Shown: positions 26,550 through 35,670, counted from the first letter of the stretch. The stretch: DNA of 64,000 nt from Pontibacter akesuensis (GCF_001611675.1 NZ_CP014767.1:52139-116138), one strand, 5' to 3'. The notes: generated by a model not told the origin, from the sequence alone. Numbers and translations: made by a program.

Positions 26550-27341
26550 TTATAGCGTGTCAGCGTTAAGCACATCCCGGTAGTTCACCTTCATCGAGAT
26601 CGTGCGGCCCGAGACCTGCTCCTCCGACACCTCCATGTTAAAGACCTTCTCATCTGGGAAGGTGAAGCGCTTGAAGACGTACACGTTGCGGTACTTGCGT
26701 TTGAAATTGTCCGCATCGTAGAGCGTAAACACCGGCTCCACCTCCAGCTGCTGAAAGTTGGTTGCCTTCAGCACCTTCCTGTCCTCAATCTTAAAGCGCA
26801 CCTGGTCGATGGCGTAGGGGATGTTGGTGCGGTTCTTCATGGTCACGTCCACAAAGAAGTAGTCGCCCACCGTGTAAATGTTGTTGAGCTGCAGCTGCAC
26901 CTTTTGCTTCGTAGCTGACACGTGGCGCATCTCGGGCCGCTGCTGGACGGCAAGCAGGGCAAAGCGCTGCATTTCCTCGTGGCTCATCGAGACGGCCGGG
27001 TTCAGGTACTCGTCGATGTTGGTGGGGTCGATCCTTACCTCTGAATCGGCTTTGGAGGGCGAGGCGGCATACACGAGCTTGTACTGGATCATAAACCTTT
27101 CGCCCACCACTGTCACCACACCCAGGGTAGGCTTGCCGTTCTTTGGTTTGATGCGAAGTATATTGGCAACGGGAATATCGCCTGCGACGTCATCGGTCGA
27201 GATGTCCACGTAGGTGATCGGCTCGGGGCTGACCAGGTGCGTGGAAATGTCCTTGTGCACGTAGAGCACCACCGGCTCTGCCTGCCCGAAACCAGCGTAG
27301 GAGAGGAGCAGCAGGGAGAATAGCGTTAGTAGCTGTTTCAT
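26550..27341 (-). CDS. traN: Conjugative transfer protein TraN
   Basis: 263 residues from the ATG at 27341, with a signal peptide ending in SYAGFGQ; a longer frame starts at 27365. Typical TraN features are the VVLYVHKDISTHLVSPEPITYVDISTDDVAGD start, IYTVGDYFFVDVTMKNRTNIPYAIDQ and the VYVFKRFTFPDEKVF C-terminal part. It is a periplasmic component of the Bacteroidota transfer channel, related to VirB9 in role. The start is 1 bp after the traM stop codon. Confidence 0.92.
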   Translation of the reverse strand: MKQLLTLFSLLLLSYAGFGQAEPVVLYVHKDISTHLVSPEPITYVDISTDDVAGDIPVANILRIKPKNGKPTLGVVTVVGERFMIQYKLVYAASPSKADSEVRIDPTNIDEYLNPAVSMSHEEMQRFALLAVQQRPEMRHVSATKQKVQLQLNNIYTVGDYFFVDVTMKNRTNIPYAIDQVRFKIEDRKVLKATNFQQLEVEPVFTLYDADNFKRKYRNVYVFKRFTFPDEKVFNMEVSEEQVSGRTISMKVNYRDVLNADTL

Positions 27342-27342
27342 A

Positions 27343-28476
27343 TTACTTTTTTGCTTTGTTGTCAATCAGGTACACGACTGTGTTGTATTTGAGCCTGGCC
27401 TTATTCTTCCGGATAGACTTGCCCGCGGCCTGCGTGGCGGTCTGGGCCATGCGGTCCATCATCGCGTAAAGCATCTGCGCGGAGTTGTCGGGGTTGTCGC
27501 CGAAGGTGATGGACTGGCCGGAGGAGGCGTTGCTGCCCAGCTCCTTTGTGAAGTTCCGAAACTGCGAGTCGGGCACGTACAGGCCTTTCATCCCGTCATT
27601 GTCGTAGATACTCATGCGCACCGGCAGGATCTCATCGCCCACCAGTATGGAGCTCACAGTGACCTCCACGCGCTGGGCACTGAAGCCCGTCACGGTGCCG
27701 TAGAGGTAGCTGCCCTTGTCGATCTGAGTTTCCCCCACATAGATAGCATCCAGCAGCCTGACGCGAATCCTGCCCCCGTCACGCACCTTTAGCCCCTCAT
27801 CCAGCATTGCCTTGATAAACTGCTCGTCATCGCTGCCGCCGACCGTGTTGAAGTAGGCGATGTTAGGATTTAGCGTCTTTCTTACGGCGAGTGCCTCCGG
27901 CTCCTTTGGCTCTGGTTTAGGGGCTGTTGCGGCTTTTCGCTCCGGCTCACTTCCGGCGCGGCCCAGGCTGTCGACATAGGCCATCTGCTCGCGGAACAGG
28001 CGCATTTCCTTCTCATAATCCGACTCTCTTTTCACGGCAGGCCTGCGTGCAGGCGCAGCGGTGTAGCGTTCCCGATCCTGCCGCTCCCCCACGCGCTCCA
28101 TGAAGCCGGGAGAGGGCTTGTTGGATAGTATCTGGTTGTTGATGCTGTCGAGCATGGCCTGTTCCTCGGCGGTGTAGGCGCTGCCGTACGCGCGCTCCGC
28201 CTTGGTCTGCTCCAATCCCCGAATGGCCGAGTAGTCGGTGCGGTACTTGTGCTCCTGCTGCGAGGCGTTGAACTTGTCCATCACCGGGCGCTTGGCAAGG
28301 TTTGCGTCCGGCAGGGAGGTGTTGAGCGTCGTGGTGTCGGCCTGCATAACCGCCAGTTGCTCGTCTGTGCTCACCGGCTGGAAGGTGTCCAGGTACAGGT
28401 AGTTGAAGATGAACAGGAAAGGCAGTACGATAAGCGGCAGGATGTAGCGGCCGCTCTTGAAGTCAATCTTTCTCAT
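27343..28476 (-). CDS. traM: Conjugative transfer protein TraM
   Basis: 377 residues. One N-terminal membrane helix (YILPLIVLPFLFIFNYLYL, about 11-29) is followed by a long charged helical region, probably coiled, and a C-terminal TraM domain (about 210-377) with DAIYVGETQIDKGSYLYGTVTGF and VYDNDGMKGLYVPDSQ. It acts as the VirB10-like scaffold of the channel. It overlaps the 3' end of the preceding 117-residue gene by 14 bp. Confidence 0.92.
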   Translation of the reverse strand: MRKIDFKSGRYILPLIVLPFLFIFNYLYLDTFQPVSTDEQLAVMQADTTTLNTSLPDANLAKRPVMDKFNASQQEHKYRTDYSAIRGLEQTKAERAYGSAYTAEEQAMLDSINNQILSNKPSPGFMERVGERQDRERYTAAPARRPAVKRESDYEKEMRLFREQMAYVDSLGRAGSEPERKAATAPKPEPKEPEALAVRKTLNPNIAYFNTVGGSDDEQFIKAMLDEGLKVRDGGRIRVRLLDAIYVGETQIDKGSYLYGTVTGFSAQRVEVTVSSILVGDEILPVRMSIYDNDGMKGLYVPDSQFRNFTKELGSNASSGQSITFGDNPDNSAQMLYAMMDRMAQTATQAAGKSIRKNKARLKYNTVVYLIDNKAKK

Positions 28477-28816
28477 GGATGATACGGTTTAGCTGTTGGT
28501 CCATATCCTTTAAAAATGCACTGTCGCGCGCTGTCAGGCTGTCGGGGTTGATGGCCTGCACCGCCGAGTAGAGGCGCAGCAGCTCCAGCATATCCGCCGT
28601 TGGCGCGGGCGTGGCGGGCTGTGCCTGGTGGAGTTGCCGGAAGATGCCATCGAGGGAGGAAGCTTCGCATTCCTTCCGGAAGAAAAGCAGCCACACAAGG
28701 CCCATGCCCATTACCGCGAACATCGCCGCGATCATAAAGCGCGGCCTCTGGTTGGCCCACCCCGCCGCTTTCTGCCTTTGGTTGCGGAGCCAGTTAAAAG
28801 CTTTTCTTCTCCACAT
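28463..28816 (-). CDS. Small inner-membrane protein, TraL-like
   Basis: 117 residues. One membrane helix at about 28-46 (FMIAAMFAVMGMGLVWLLFF) separates a basic cytoplasmic head from a periplasmic tail. In Bacteroidota tra operons, TraL lies between TraK and TraM and has this size, so the position supports TraL. The sequence alone does not show a family signature. It overlaps both neighbouring genes. Confidence 0.65.
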   Translation of the reverse strand: MWRRKAFNWLRNQRQKAAGWANQRPRFMIAAMFAVMGMGLVWLLFFRKECEASSLDGIFRQLHQAQPATPAPTADMLELLRLYSAVQAINPDSLTARDSAFLKDMDQQLNRIIHEKD

Positions 28817-29402
28817 AGTCCAGGTCTTTGTTGACGACTGTTTTCCAGTTCTTGATGAGGAGCCCGTGCGGGTTGTTCTCCGTGCGCGGCACGTCCTGCA
28901 GGTGGCCCTCGGTCACCAGTAGCCTGGTGGCGATGGAGGTGCTGCGCTCAATGCGCTGTCTGCCGTAGTAGCGGAAGTGGCGGTTCTCATCCACCTGCAC
29001 GCTATCGGTTTTGATTGTCAGCACAGCGGAGCTTGCCAGTATGGAGTTGTAGTAGCCTTTCTCCTTGAGGTTGTTGTACTGGGCAAGCCCCGTATCGTCC
29101 ACCAGGTACATGGCTTTGGAGAGGTTGGCCTTTATGTACTCATCATCGGGGGGCAGCGTGAAGAAAAGCAGGTGAAACATGTTCACGTGCGATTTGTACT
29201 CCACCATGCGGTTAGTGCCCTGCGCGCTCTGGCTCACCAGCACCGGCACGTTGTGGTCGAGCACGTAAATGTTCTTGCGCTGCTCGTTGACCAGGCTGTA
29301 GGCGAAAAAACACACCACGGCCACCAACACCACCGATGTGATGAAGCTGCCCACGCTCACGGCTAAGGCGAGCTTAATCTTCTTTTCTATGTTGTTGATC
29401 AT
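28794..29402 (-). CDS. traK: Conjugative transfer protein TraK
   Basis: 202 residues. A short cytoplasmic tail precedes one membrane helix (about 12-34), then a periplasmic domain with NIYVLDHNVPVLVSQ, MVEYKSHVNMFHLLFFTLPPDDEYI and the C-terminal FRYYGRQRIERSTSIATRLLVTEG. This is the TraK family, VirB8-like in place. It ends with a short overlap into the TraL-like gene. Confidence 0.92.
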   Translation of the reverse strand: MINNIEKKIKLALAVSVGSFITSVVLVAVVCFFAYSLVNEQRKNIYVLDHNVPVLVSQSAQGTNRMVEYKSHVNMFHLLFFTLPPDDEYIKANLSKAMYLVDDTGLAQYNNLKEKGYYNSILASSAVLTIKTDSVQVDENRHFRYYGRQRIERSTSIATRLLVTEGHLQDVPRTENNPHGLLIKNWKTVVNKDLDYVEKKSF

Positions 29403-29414
29403 GGCTTTGGGTTT

Positions 29415-30410
29415 TTACCTTGACATTTTGCGTATGGCCTTCCCGGCACCCCCGGCCACAGAGCCCAAGGCGCTGCCAATGCCGCTTGTGTTGATGATCC
29501 AGGTGGAGATGGCCGGGATGGTGAGCATGGCCAGCCCGCCCACAATCAGGCTCACGATGTAGAAGCTTATGTTTCCGGAAGGGTAGGAGACGTAGGCGAT
29601 AAACATGTCCTCATTATCCATCACGGCCTTGAGAATCTCTATTTCCCGCATCAGCCCGTACTTGATGAGCACAAACGAAATGGACATGACGATATAGCCG
29701 ATGGCCGAGTAAAGCCCCACCGAGATATAGCGGCCGATCCACGTCAGGTAAGCGTCCTGAAAGCCTGGCAGCACGCTCATGGCAAAGGAGAAGGGGCCCA
29801 GTATCACCAATATCCCGGCAAAGATGATCTGCAGGAAAAAAATGATGTAGGTGCAGACCTGAAATAGCAGGATAACAATGTACTCCACCACGCGCATCAT
29901 TGTAAAATGCATCTTGGCCATGAGCATCAGGTAATAACCCTTCATCTTGTTGAACATCGGCTCCAGGTCAATCCCCATCGTTTCCATCCAGTCGCTTTCC
30001 TGCGTCTCGGCCTGCACCTGCTCAAACTCCGCGCTGGAGTCGGAGAGCTTCTTGGCCACGCTGTCCACCAGTGCCACCCGCTGCGTGTGCAGGTCCTGCA
30101 CCTGGTCTATCTGGCCCTCATACATGGCTCTGGAGGAATCGTTCACCACAGTGAGAGGGAAGTTCACAGCGTCCACGAAACCGCCCCAGAACACGATCAC
30201 AAGTGCCAGCGCGAAAGGGCGGAACAGGGCCATGTAGCGCAGCGGCTCGTCGCCCACCATCATCTTGTAAGCCTCCATGGCAAAGTAGAGCAGCATGAAG
30301 ATGGCGGCCAGCGCCTGGGCGTCGGCAATGAAGCTGTCGGCAAGGTCGCGGATGTTGAGGAACAGCCCGTCGAACAGGTCGAAAATCGATTTGTCTATCA
30401 GTTCCCTCAT
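29415..30410 (-). CDS. traJ: Conjugative transfer protein TraJ
   Basis: 331 residues. Several membrane helices are spread over the protein, with FMLLYFAMEAYKMMVGDEPL at about 38-57, FALALVIVFWGGFVDAV, IILLFQVCTYIIFFLQIIFAGILVILGPF and ISFYIVSLIVGGLAMLTI. It is the TraJ family, a VirB6-like channel subunit. Its ATG overlaps the stop codon of a 41-residue gene upstream (ATGA). Confidence 0.92.
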   Translation of the reverse strand: MRELIDKSIFDLFDGLFLNIRDLADSFIADAQALAAIFMLLYFAMEAYKMMVGDEPLRYMALFRPFALALVIVFWGGFVDAVNFPLTVVNDSSRAMYEGQIDQVQDLHTQRVALVDSVAKKLSDSSAEFEQVQAETQESDWMETMGIDLEPMFNKMKGYYLMLMAKMHFTMMRVVEYIVILLFQVCTYIIFFLQIIFAGILVILGPFSFAMSVLPGFQDAYLTWIGRYISVGLYSAIGYIVMSISFVLIKYGLMREIEILKAVMDNEDMFIAYVSYPSGNISFYIVSLIVGGLAMLTIPAISTWIINTSGIGSALGSVAGGAGKAIRKMSR

Positions 30411-30532
30411 CTACCGGCGGGCTTACGCTTTGTATCGGTTGCCTTTTTACTGTCGGCTTTCTTGGCTTTGCTGCGGGCCGCTTTCACGGCAGGCAGGCAA
30501 CTAGTGGGTGCTTCCATGACTGGTCTTTCCAT
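30407..30532 (-). CDS. 41-residue Lys/Ala-rich basic protein in the tra operon
   Basis: The frame begins MERPVMEAPTSCLPAV and continues with an Ala/Lys repeat containing KAAR, KAKKAD and KKATDTKRK; 12 of 41 residues are Lys or Arg. Its ATG overlaps the stop of the preceding 205-residue gene (TAATG) and its TGA overlaps the traJ start (ATGA), so it is coupled on both sides. It has one Cys (residue 12) and no membrane helix. The tail resembles histone H1-like or nucleic-acid-binding segments. It is too short to be picked up by usual length limits. Confidence 0.75.
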   Translation of the reverse strand: MERPVMEAPTSCLPAVKAARSKAKKADSKKATDTKRKPAGR

Positions 30533-31149
30533 TACTCTGTAAGTTTGTTGGTTGTGTTAAAAAGGGTGATGATGCGGCGGTAATACCCGCGCAACTCGGT
30601 GAGATCCTTGAGGTAGCCCTGGAACGATTCCCCCTTGGCCGCGTCGTCCTCATAGGAGTCGATGGTTAATCCAATGTCTGTGTTGATGCGCTCGCGGTGC
30701 TCCATGAGCTTGAGCAGCATATCGGCCTTTACGCCCGCTTTCACGGCCTCCAGGTGCAGCAGGCTTAGCTGCCCGTTCAACTCGTCGATCTTGTTTTTGT
30801 AGAGCAGGAGGTAGCCCTTGTTTAGGCTGCGGTCCGCGCCTTTGAACATCTCCTGCCGGTACACCGCGTCGGTGCTCTCCTCCTGCTTTTGAGCCATATC
30901 CCGGTTGGCCCACAGCGTGGCCATGGTTGGCGCCAGCTGCAGCATGTTGCGCCGGTCCTCGCCCTTGCGGTACTTGTTGTGGAATAGCACAAAGTACCAC
31001 TTCGGGTTAAACCGGTTCCAGCGCGTGACCACTTCGCGCTGCATCTGATAACGGGTGTTCTTGCTGTCCACCACCGTAACCGGGGCCTGGGCATTTGCCT
31101 GCAGGGAAAGCAGCAGCATGATTGCCAGGATGAGGTAACCCTTTGCCAT
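30532..31149 (-). CDS. Secreted conjugation-operon protein
   Basis: 205 residues with a signal peptide (LILAIMLLLSLQANAQ). The mature part is mostly helical, with PKWYFVLFHNKYRKGEDRR and a long coiled region (about 100-200: KGYLLLYKNKIDELNGQLSLLHLEAVKAG). No named family is certain. The position equals that of TraI-type periplasmic proteins in other Bacteroidota transfer operons. It may be part of the channel or pilus. Confidence 0.65.
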   Translation of the reverse strand: MAKGYLILAIMLLLSLQANAQAPVTVVDSKNTRYQMQREVVTRWNRFNPKWYFVLFHNKYRKGEDRRNMLQLAPTMATLWANRDMAQKQEESTDAVYRQEMFKGADRSLNKGYLLLYKNKIDELNGQLSLLHLEAVKAGVKADMLLKLMEHRERINTDIGLTIDSYEDDAAKGESFQGYLKDLTELRGYYRRIITLFNTTNKLTE

Positions 31150-31153
31150 GGCG

Positions 31154-31825
31154 CTAGTTCTTCAGTGTTTTGTACTCATCCAGCAGCGAGCGTATAATGG
31201 CCTGGCTGTTGTCCGGGTATTGCAGCCCCAGGGGGTTGAGCGTCTTGAACAGACCGGCGTACTTGGCCACGCGCATGCGGCGGGTGATCGAGTAGGAGAG
31301 GCCCCGCATGATGCGCAGCTCGTCCACCACGTGCCGGATCAGGTTCAGCCGCTCCGAGTTGCTCATCAGGTTCACATCCGTGCCGACCACGGCCACCTGG
31401 TAGATGTAGGTGAACAAATCGGAGGTGCGGTTAATCAGCTCAAGCTCCGTTTTGGCGGCAATGAGCAGCAGCTCCGGATCTCCCTGGGCGATGTCCATCA
31501 TCTGCCCCTGGTAGGTGCCGATGTCCTGGGCGATGCGGGAGGCGTAGACGATGTTCTTGCTCTGCCCGATGATGGAATGCACTGACTTGAGCGAGTTGTA
31601 CATTTTCTGCTCCAGCTCCTTTATCTGGATCATCTTAAAGGCGATGCTCTGCTGCAGGGCGGCTATCTCCCCTTCCTTTTCTTTGATGTCTTTTAAGGCC
31701 GTCTGCTGCGCTGTGTGATTGACAACGAGCGTAGACACCACCGCCGGGTCGAACACCACCTGCTGGGCGGGTGAGCGCGTGGCCCACAGCAGCATAAGGC
31801 TAGTGAAGTACAGGTATTTCTTCAT
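31154..31825 (-). CDS. Periplasmic conjugation protein, TrbJ/VirB5-like
   Basis: 223 residues. A signal peptide (LYFTSLMLLWATRSPA) is followed by a helical protein: a long coiled helix (about 40-75: TALKDIKEKEGEIAALQQSIAFKMIQIKELEQKM) and SERLNLIRHVVDELRIMRGLSYSITRRM near the C-terminus. The fold pattern is like TrbJ/VirB5, minor pilus subunits. It overlaps the 3' end of traG by 26 bp and stops 4 bp before the next start. Confidence 0.7.
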   Translation of the reverse strand: MKKYLYFTSLMLLWATRSPAQQVVFDPAVVSTLVVNHTAQQTALKDIKEKEGEIAALQQSIAFKMIQIKELEQKMYNSLKSVHSIIGQSKNIVYASRIAQDIGTYQGQMMDIAQGDPELLLIAAKTELELINRTSDLFTYIYQVAVVGTDVNLMSNSERLNLIRHVVDELRIMRGLSYSITRRMRVAKYAGLFKTLNPLGLQYPDNSQAIIRSLLDEYKTLKN

Positions 31826-34244
31826 GGCTCCTCCTATGGATTAAGTTTGTGAATTCAGATAGTTTCAGGCCCGAGTCGTGCAGGTCCCGGACAAACAGCT
31901 CCAGCGCCTGCCGGTAGGTGGGGTAGCGCCCGATGTAAACCTGCAGCGCCTCTTTCTCGCGCCGCTCCGTGGTAAATGTGAGGTACTCGTAAAGCGACAC
32001 CTCCACGCCGTACACCTCGCCCGTGGCGCCCCGTTTTATGTAGACTTCCTTGAAGCGGCCGCGCCCCGCTGTGTTGTCGAGCTTGTTGATGGTGAAGATC
32101 TTCTTCTGCTCTACCTGGCTAAGGGAGAGCAGCGCCGCTATCTCGTCGAAATTGTCCCGGAACTTGGTCTGGTCGAGCAGGCAGACGGTGTCGGAGTTGT
32201 TGATGATGGAGTTCTTCACCACGGCGTTGCCGATGATGTCGTCCAGCTCCTGGGTCACCACGACGGCCTCCCCCCAGAACTTGCGCACGGTCTTGTAGAC
32301 GTACAGGATATAGCCCGCCATAAGTGGCGAGGCTATGGCTTTCCACGCCTCCTCGATAATGAGCGCCTTGCGGTTTTTCTTGTGGCGCATCTTCTGCAGG
32401 AACACGTCCATGATGATGATGGTGGTGATCGGGAAAAGTATCTTATGCTCCTTTATCGCGTCAATCTCAAAGACGATGAACTTCTCATCAAACAGGGCTG
32501 AATCCACCGCGTTGTTGAGTATCTGCCCGTACTCGCCGCCCAAACAGAACTTCTTGAGGATGAAGCGGTAGCTGGTGCTATCAAAGGGGATCGCCTCCGA
32601 CTGCGTGATCTGCCCGATCTTCTCAATGGAGAAGTCATAGAACGACTGAAAGCACAGGTAGGCGCTTTCCCTTTCCTGCTGGTAGAAGTCCTCGTAATAG
32701 GCCGCCACCACCGACGAGAGCACGCTATCCTCAATCTGGGTAACGGTGCCGTCAGCGCCTTTCCAGAGCAGGCACACGAGCGATTTGAGGAACTCGCGCT
32801 TCTCTTCGTTGTACTCCTCCCGGTTGATGCGGAAAGGGTTCATCGTGATCGGCTCCTCTTCCGAGTAGGTGATGTACTTACCGCCATAATAAGCGCACAG
32901 ACCGCTGTAGGAGTGGCCTGTATCCACCAGAATCACGTCCGTGTCCTGCAGGGCGTACTGGCGTATCAGGTGGTTCATAAAGAAGGACTTTCCCGATCCG
33001 GAGGGGCCCAGCACAAACTTGTTGCGGTTGTTCATGCGGTTGGTCTGGATGGGCATGTCGCTGGTGTCGACGGCCACGGGAATGCCCTGCCTGTCGGAGA
33101 AAAAAACCTGAAAGCCCGACTCCTCATCCTTCAACAGCCCTTCCTTGAAGAGCAGGCACAGCGCCGCGTCCGATGTGGTTTGGAAGGTATCGTATGCCTT
33201 CAGCTCGGAGGCGTTGCCGGGCAGCATGCACCGGAACAGCTCCATTTGGTTGTAGGCATTGTGCGAGGGAATAATGCCGAGCGAAAACAGCGCGCTCTCA
33301 ATGTAGTTCACGGCCCGGTCGATGTGCTGCCCGCTGGCCGAAACAAGTATGTTGTAGTGGCTGTGCACCAGCAGCTGGTTATCTTTGGCGATGTCAGCCA
33401 GCACGCGGTCAATGTCGGCCACGGCCAGATCGTTGGCGGGGTCGGGCATGGAGGTATGGCGCTTGCGCTTGGCCGTGAGCTTCCCGATCTCCGCCCTTTG
33501 GTCCGGAATCTGAATCACCTGGTTGTAGACGAGGCAGTCGGTGGCCGGTACCTTGTGGAGAAAGTGCATCAGGTCCACCGGCAGGGGGTAGCCCAGGTTG
33601 ATCTCGGTGTGCGGCGTGATCGAGGAGGGAAAGTTGATCTCGTCGATGTCCACCAGCGAAACACTTTTAACCGTTCTCGCGCCAATTTTTAGCCCCTCGT
33701 CGCTTGCGCTGAAGTTGTTGAGGCCATAGGCCCCCCCCGAGAAGTTGAAGGCCAGCAGCCGCCCGATTAGCGCTTTGATCTGCGCCTGGTCGAGCACCTG
33801 CGGGGTAAAGCCCTTTGACTCCAGCAGCGCCACTACCTTGGTGATGTTGCGCTCGAACGCTTTGAAGTCTTTCTCCTCATAGGTAAAGAAGGCCGAGCGC
33901 CTTACGTCCCGTGTTATGGTCAGGTACGTGGTAATATCGCGGTACTCCCTGCCTTCAAACGCCTCGTTGTACTTTTGAGAGAGGAAATCGGATGAGCCGC
34001 GCCCGCTGAACTTCTTTAGCGCGAAAATATCCAGTTTCTGCAAGGTATAGCCGGAGCCGAGTAGCTTGATGATGTTGGAAAAGACATAATGAAACGCGGT
34101 ATAGGCATCCAGGTCCGCGGCGTACTGAAGCACAGGGTTGGTGAGCCGGATGAGGACCGCGTGGTCGCCCGATTCATGGTAGAGCACGTCATGGGTATGG
34201 CGGTCTATGCCGATGTAGGGCACGGTGAACTTTTTGCTTTTCAT
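31800..34244 (-). CDS. traG: Conjugation ATPase TraG (VirB4 type)
   Basis: 814 residues, without membrane helices. The Walker A is GPSGSGKSFFMNHLIRQYAL (about 428-447), the Walker B is KALIIEEAWKAIASPLMAGYI (about 644-665), and the downstream region has VTQELDDIIGNAVVKNSIINNSDT. The N-terminal 400 residues are the CagE/TrbE-type domain. VirB4 ATPases power pilus assembly and DNA export. This is the largest gene in the operon and the best anchor for its identity. Confidence 0.95.
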   Translation of the reverse strand: MKSKKFTVPYIGIDRHTHDVLYHESGDHAVLIRLTNPVLQYAADLDAYTAFHYVFSNIIKLLGSGYTLQKLDIFALKKFSGRGSSDFLSQKYNEAFEGREYRDITTYLTITRDVRRSAFFTYEEKDFKAFERNITKVVALLESKGFTPQVLDQAQIKALIGRLLAFNFSGGAYGLNNFSASDEGLKIGARTVKSVSLVDIDEINFPSSITPHTEINLGYPLPVDLMHFLHKVPATDCLVYNQVIQIPDQRAEIGKLTAKRKRHTSMPDPANDLAVADIDRVLADIAKDNQLLVHSHYNILVSASGQHIDRAVNYIESALFSLGIIPSHNAYNQMELFRCMLPGNASELKAYDTFQTTSDAALCLLFKEGLLKDEESGFQVFFSDRQGIPVAVDTSDMPIQTNRMNNRNKFVLGPSGSGKSFFMNHLIRQYALQDTDVILVDTGHSYSGLCAYYGGKYITYSEEEPITMNPFRINREEYNEEKREFLKSLVCLLWKGADGTVTQIEDSVLSSVVAAYYEDFYQQERESAYLCFQSFYDFSIEKIGQITQSEAIPFDSTSYRFILKKFCLGGEYGQILNNAVDSALFDEKFIVFEIDAIKEHKILFPITTIIIMDVFLQKMRHKKNRKALIIEEAWKAIASPLMAGYILYVYKTVRKFWGEAVVVTQELDDIIGNAVVKNSIINNSDTVCLLDQTKFRDNFDEIAALLSLSQVEQKKIFTINKLDNTAGRGRFKEVYIKRGATGEVYGVEVSLYEYLTFTTERREKEALQVYIGRYPTYRQALELFVRDLHDSGLKLSEFTNLIHRRSHEEIPVLH

Positions 34245-34273
34245 AAAAGGCCGGGTAAAAGGCCCGGAGAGGC

Positions 34274-34591
34274 TTAGCGGGAGCGCCTGGCACCCACAGC
34301 CCCGTTGAACCGGGCCGGGATAATGTAAACACCGTTGGATTTTGTCTTGTCGTGCAGCCCTTTCTTCTGCCTGCTGTTGGTGTAGAGCAGACCCGAGAAG
34401 GAAACGGCCAGCAGGCCAAGGAAGCCCATCAGGAAATTGACGGTAACGGAAAGGATCACGGCAGCGAGAAACCCGGCCAGCACGCTGGCAAGCCCCCAGT
34501 AGATGTAGCGGCCTTTAAGGGTCTTGAAAACCACGGGCTGCTGTAGCCCCTTGTAAACGGGGAAGCTTGCCGCGTGCCTGTCGAGCGCCAT
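34274..34591 (-). CDS. traF: Conjugative transfer protein TraF (DUF4133)
   Basis: 105 residues from the ATG at 34591, which overlaps the traE stop codon (TAATG); a longer frame extends into traE and is not likely. It has FPVYKGLQQPVVFKTLKGRYIYWG, then two membrane helices (about 30-72), then a basic C-terminus. The family is TraF/DUF4133, VirB3-like. It lies between traE and traG as in CTnDOT-type operons. Confidence 0.92.
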   Translation of the reverse strand: MALDRHAASFPVYKGLQQPVVFKTLKGRYIYWGLASVLAGFLAAVILSVTVNFLMGFLGLLAVSFSGLLYTNSRQKKGLHDKTKSNGVYIIPARFNGAVGARRSR

Positions 34592-34887
34592 TACACGCCG
34601 AAGAATGCCTTTACCACCACGCCCACCAGCATCAGAAACACGCACGAGCCCATCCAGCCCATGATGGACTTCTGCACGTCCTGGTCGCCTGAGTTCCACT
34701 TGATGAACACGCGCACGCCGCCTACCAGCCCGACAATGGCACCGATGACAATGATGAGCGTGCCGATGGGGTCCACGTAGGTGGTCAGTTCAGAGGAGGC
34801 GGCATCGATACCGGTTACGCCCTGGGCAAAGCCGGTCTGTGCGATGGCCAGCAGGGCCATCGCCGAAAGGGGAAGTTTCTTTCTCAT
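34591..34887 (-). CDS. traE: Conjugative transfer protein TraE (DUF4134, VirB2-like)
   Basis: 98 residues. A signal-like N-terminus (about 1-22, ending TGFAQG) precedes two helices: LIIVIGAIVGLVGGVRVFIKW and IMGWMGSCVFLMLVGVVVKAFF. These match DUF4134, the pilin-like subunit. It is coupled to traF by a TAATG overlap and follows the acidic protein gene by 29 bp. Confidence 0.92.
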   Translation of the reverse strand: MRKKLPLSAMALLAIAQTGFAQGVTGIDAASSELTTYVDPIGTLIIVIGAIVGLVGGVRVFIKWNSGDQDVQKSIMGWMGSCVFLMLVGVVVKAFFGV

Positions 34888-34916
34888 AAAGCTTGTTTTT
34901 GTAGTAGGGTTAAAGT

Positions 34917-35270
34917 TTAAAATATAGACTTTGCATGGGACTTGGCCTCACGAAGGAAGTCATCGAGCGGAATGCCCTGCCCCTCCACGCGCAAGCTATG
35001 CGCCTGCTCCAGTGGTGCGTCATCCTCAAACTCCTCCTCGTCTTCCCACTCTTCCTCATCCTGGTAGTCAGCTGGCTCATCGTAGTATTCGTCCTCCACC
35101 TCGATGGGCTGCTCCTCCTCGCCTGCCAGCTCGCTCATGTGGTAGACCACGGCCGTATTATCTGCCGCCTTGTGCCCGCCCCTGGCCCTGACCAGGTCAA
35201 ACAGGATGTTAAGCGTGTAATAGGCCGCATAACAGGAGGTGATGAGCAGAAAGAACGTGCTCCATTCCAT
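34917..35270 (-). CDS. Acidic membrane-anchored hypothetical protein
   Basis: 117 residues. A membrane helix lies at about 5-25 (TFFLLITSCYAAYYTLNILFDLV), followed by a strongly acidic region (EEEQPIEVEDEYYDEPADYQ, then EEEWEDEEEFEDDA, about 50-87) and a short C-terminal helix. Proteins of this position upstream of TraE are sometimes called TraD-like, but the sequence is not diagnostic. It may shield or bind basic partners. Function unknown. Confidence 0.6.
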   Translation of the reverse strand: MEWSTFFLLITSCYAAYYTLNILFDLVRARGGHKAADNTAVVYHMSELAGEEEQPIEVEDEYYDEPADYQDEEEWEDEEEFEDDAPLEQAHSLRVEGQGIPLDDFLREAKSHAKSIF

Positions 35271-35315
35271 AATTCAATAGCTTAAGTAAACACTCCGCTT
35301 TGTCTGAAAGCCGGC

Positions 35316-35663
35316 CTAGTCGATAAGCCGGTTGCTGCGTTTCTCCACCAGCTCCTGTATCAGCCCTTTGTGGCGGCTGAAGAACTCGTGAAGCAGGAAA
35401 CTTACCAGATGGCTGGACTTGATCTTGGCTTTTTTGCGAAGCAGGTCCAGCACCTCGGCGCTCTCGTCGTCGATGTAAACAGCGCGGCGGTCAAAGTCCA
35501 TGTCGGCCTTTGCCTCTTCCAGCACCCGGTAAAGCTGCCCAAACCCGCCTGTCTCCAGGGTGCTGCTCACGCTGGGGGCAGCAGGATCGGGCAAGGGCTG
35601 CTCCGTGTGTTGGAGCGAGTCCTTGATCCGCTGTAAAACGAGGTTGCTCTTACTGTTGCTCAT
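35316..35663 (-). CDS. TraB-like DUF3408 protein
   Basis: 115 residues from the ATG at 35663; a longer frame continues through an AT-rich repeat and is not used. The C-terminus, RRAVYIDDESAEVLDLLRKKAKIKSSHLVSFLLHEFFSRHKGLIQELVEKR, matches the ribbon-helix-helix-type end of DUF3408 (TraB) proteins. A large inverted repeat stands immediately upstream, so it may bind its own promoter. It is paired with the ParA-like TraA, as in related elements. Confidence 0.75.
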   Translation of the reverse strand: MSNSKSNLVLQRIKDSLQHTEQPLPDPAAPSVSSTLETGGFGQLYRVLEEAKADMDFDRRAVYIDDESAEVLDLLRKKAKIKSSHLVSFLLHEFFSRHKGLIQELVEKRSNRLID

Positions 35664-35670
35664 ATGTATT

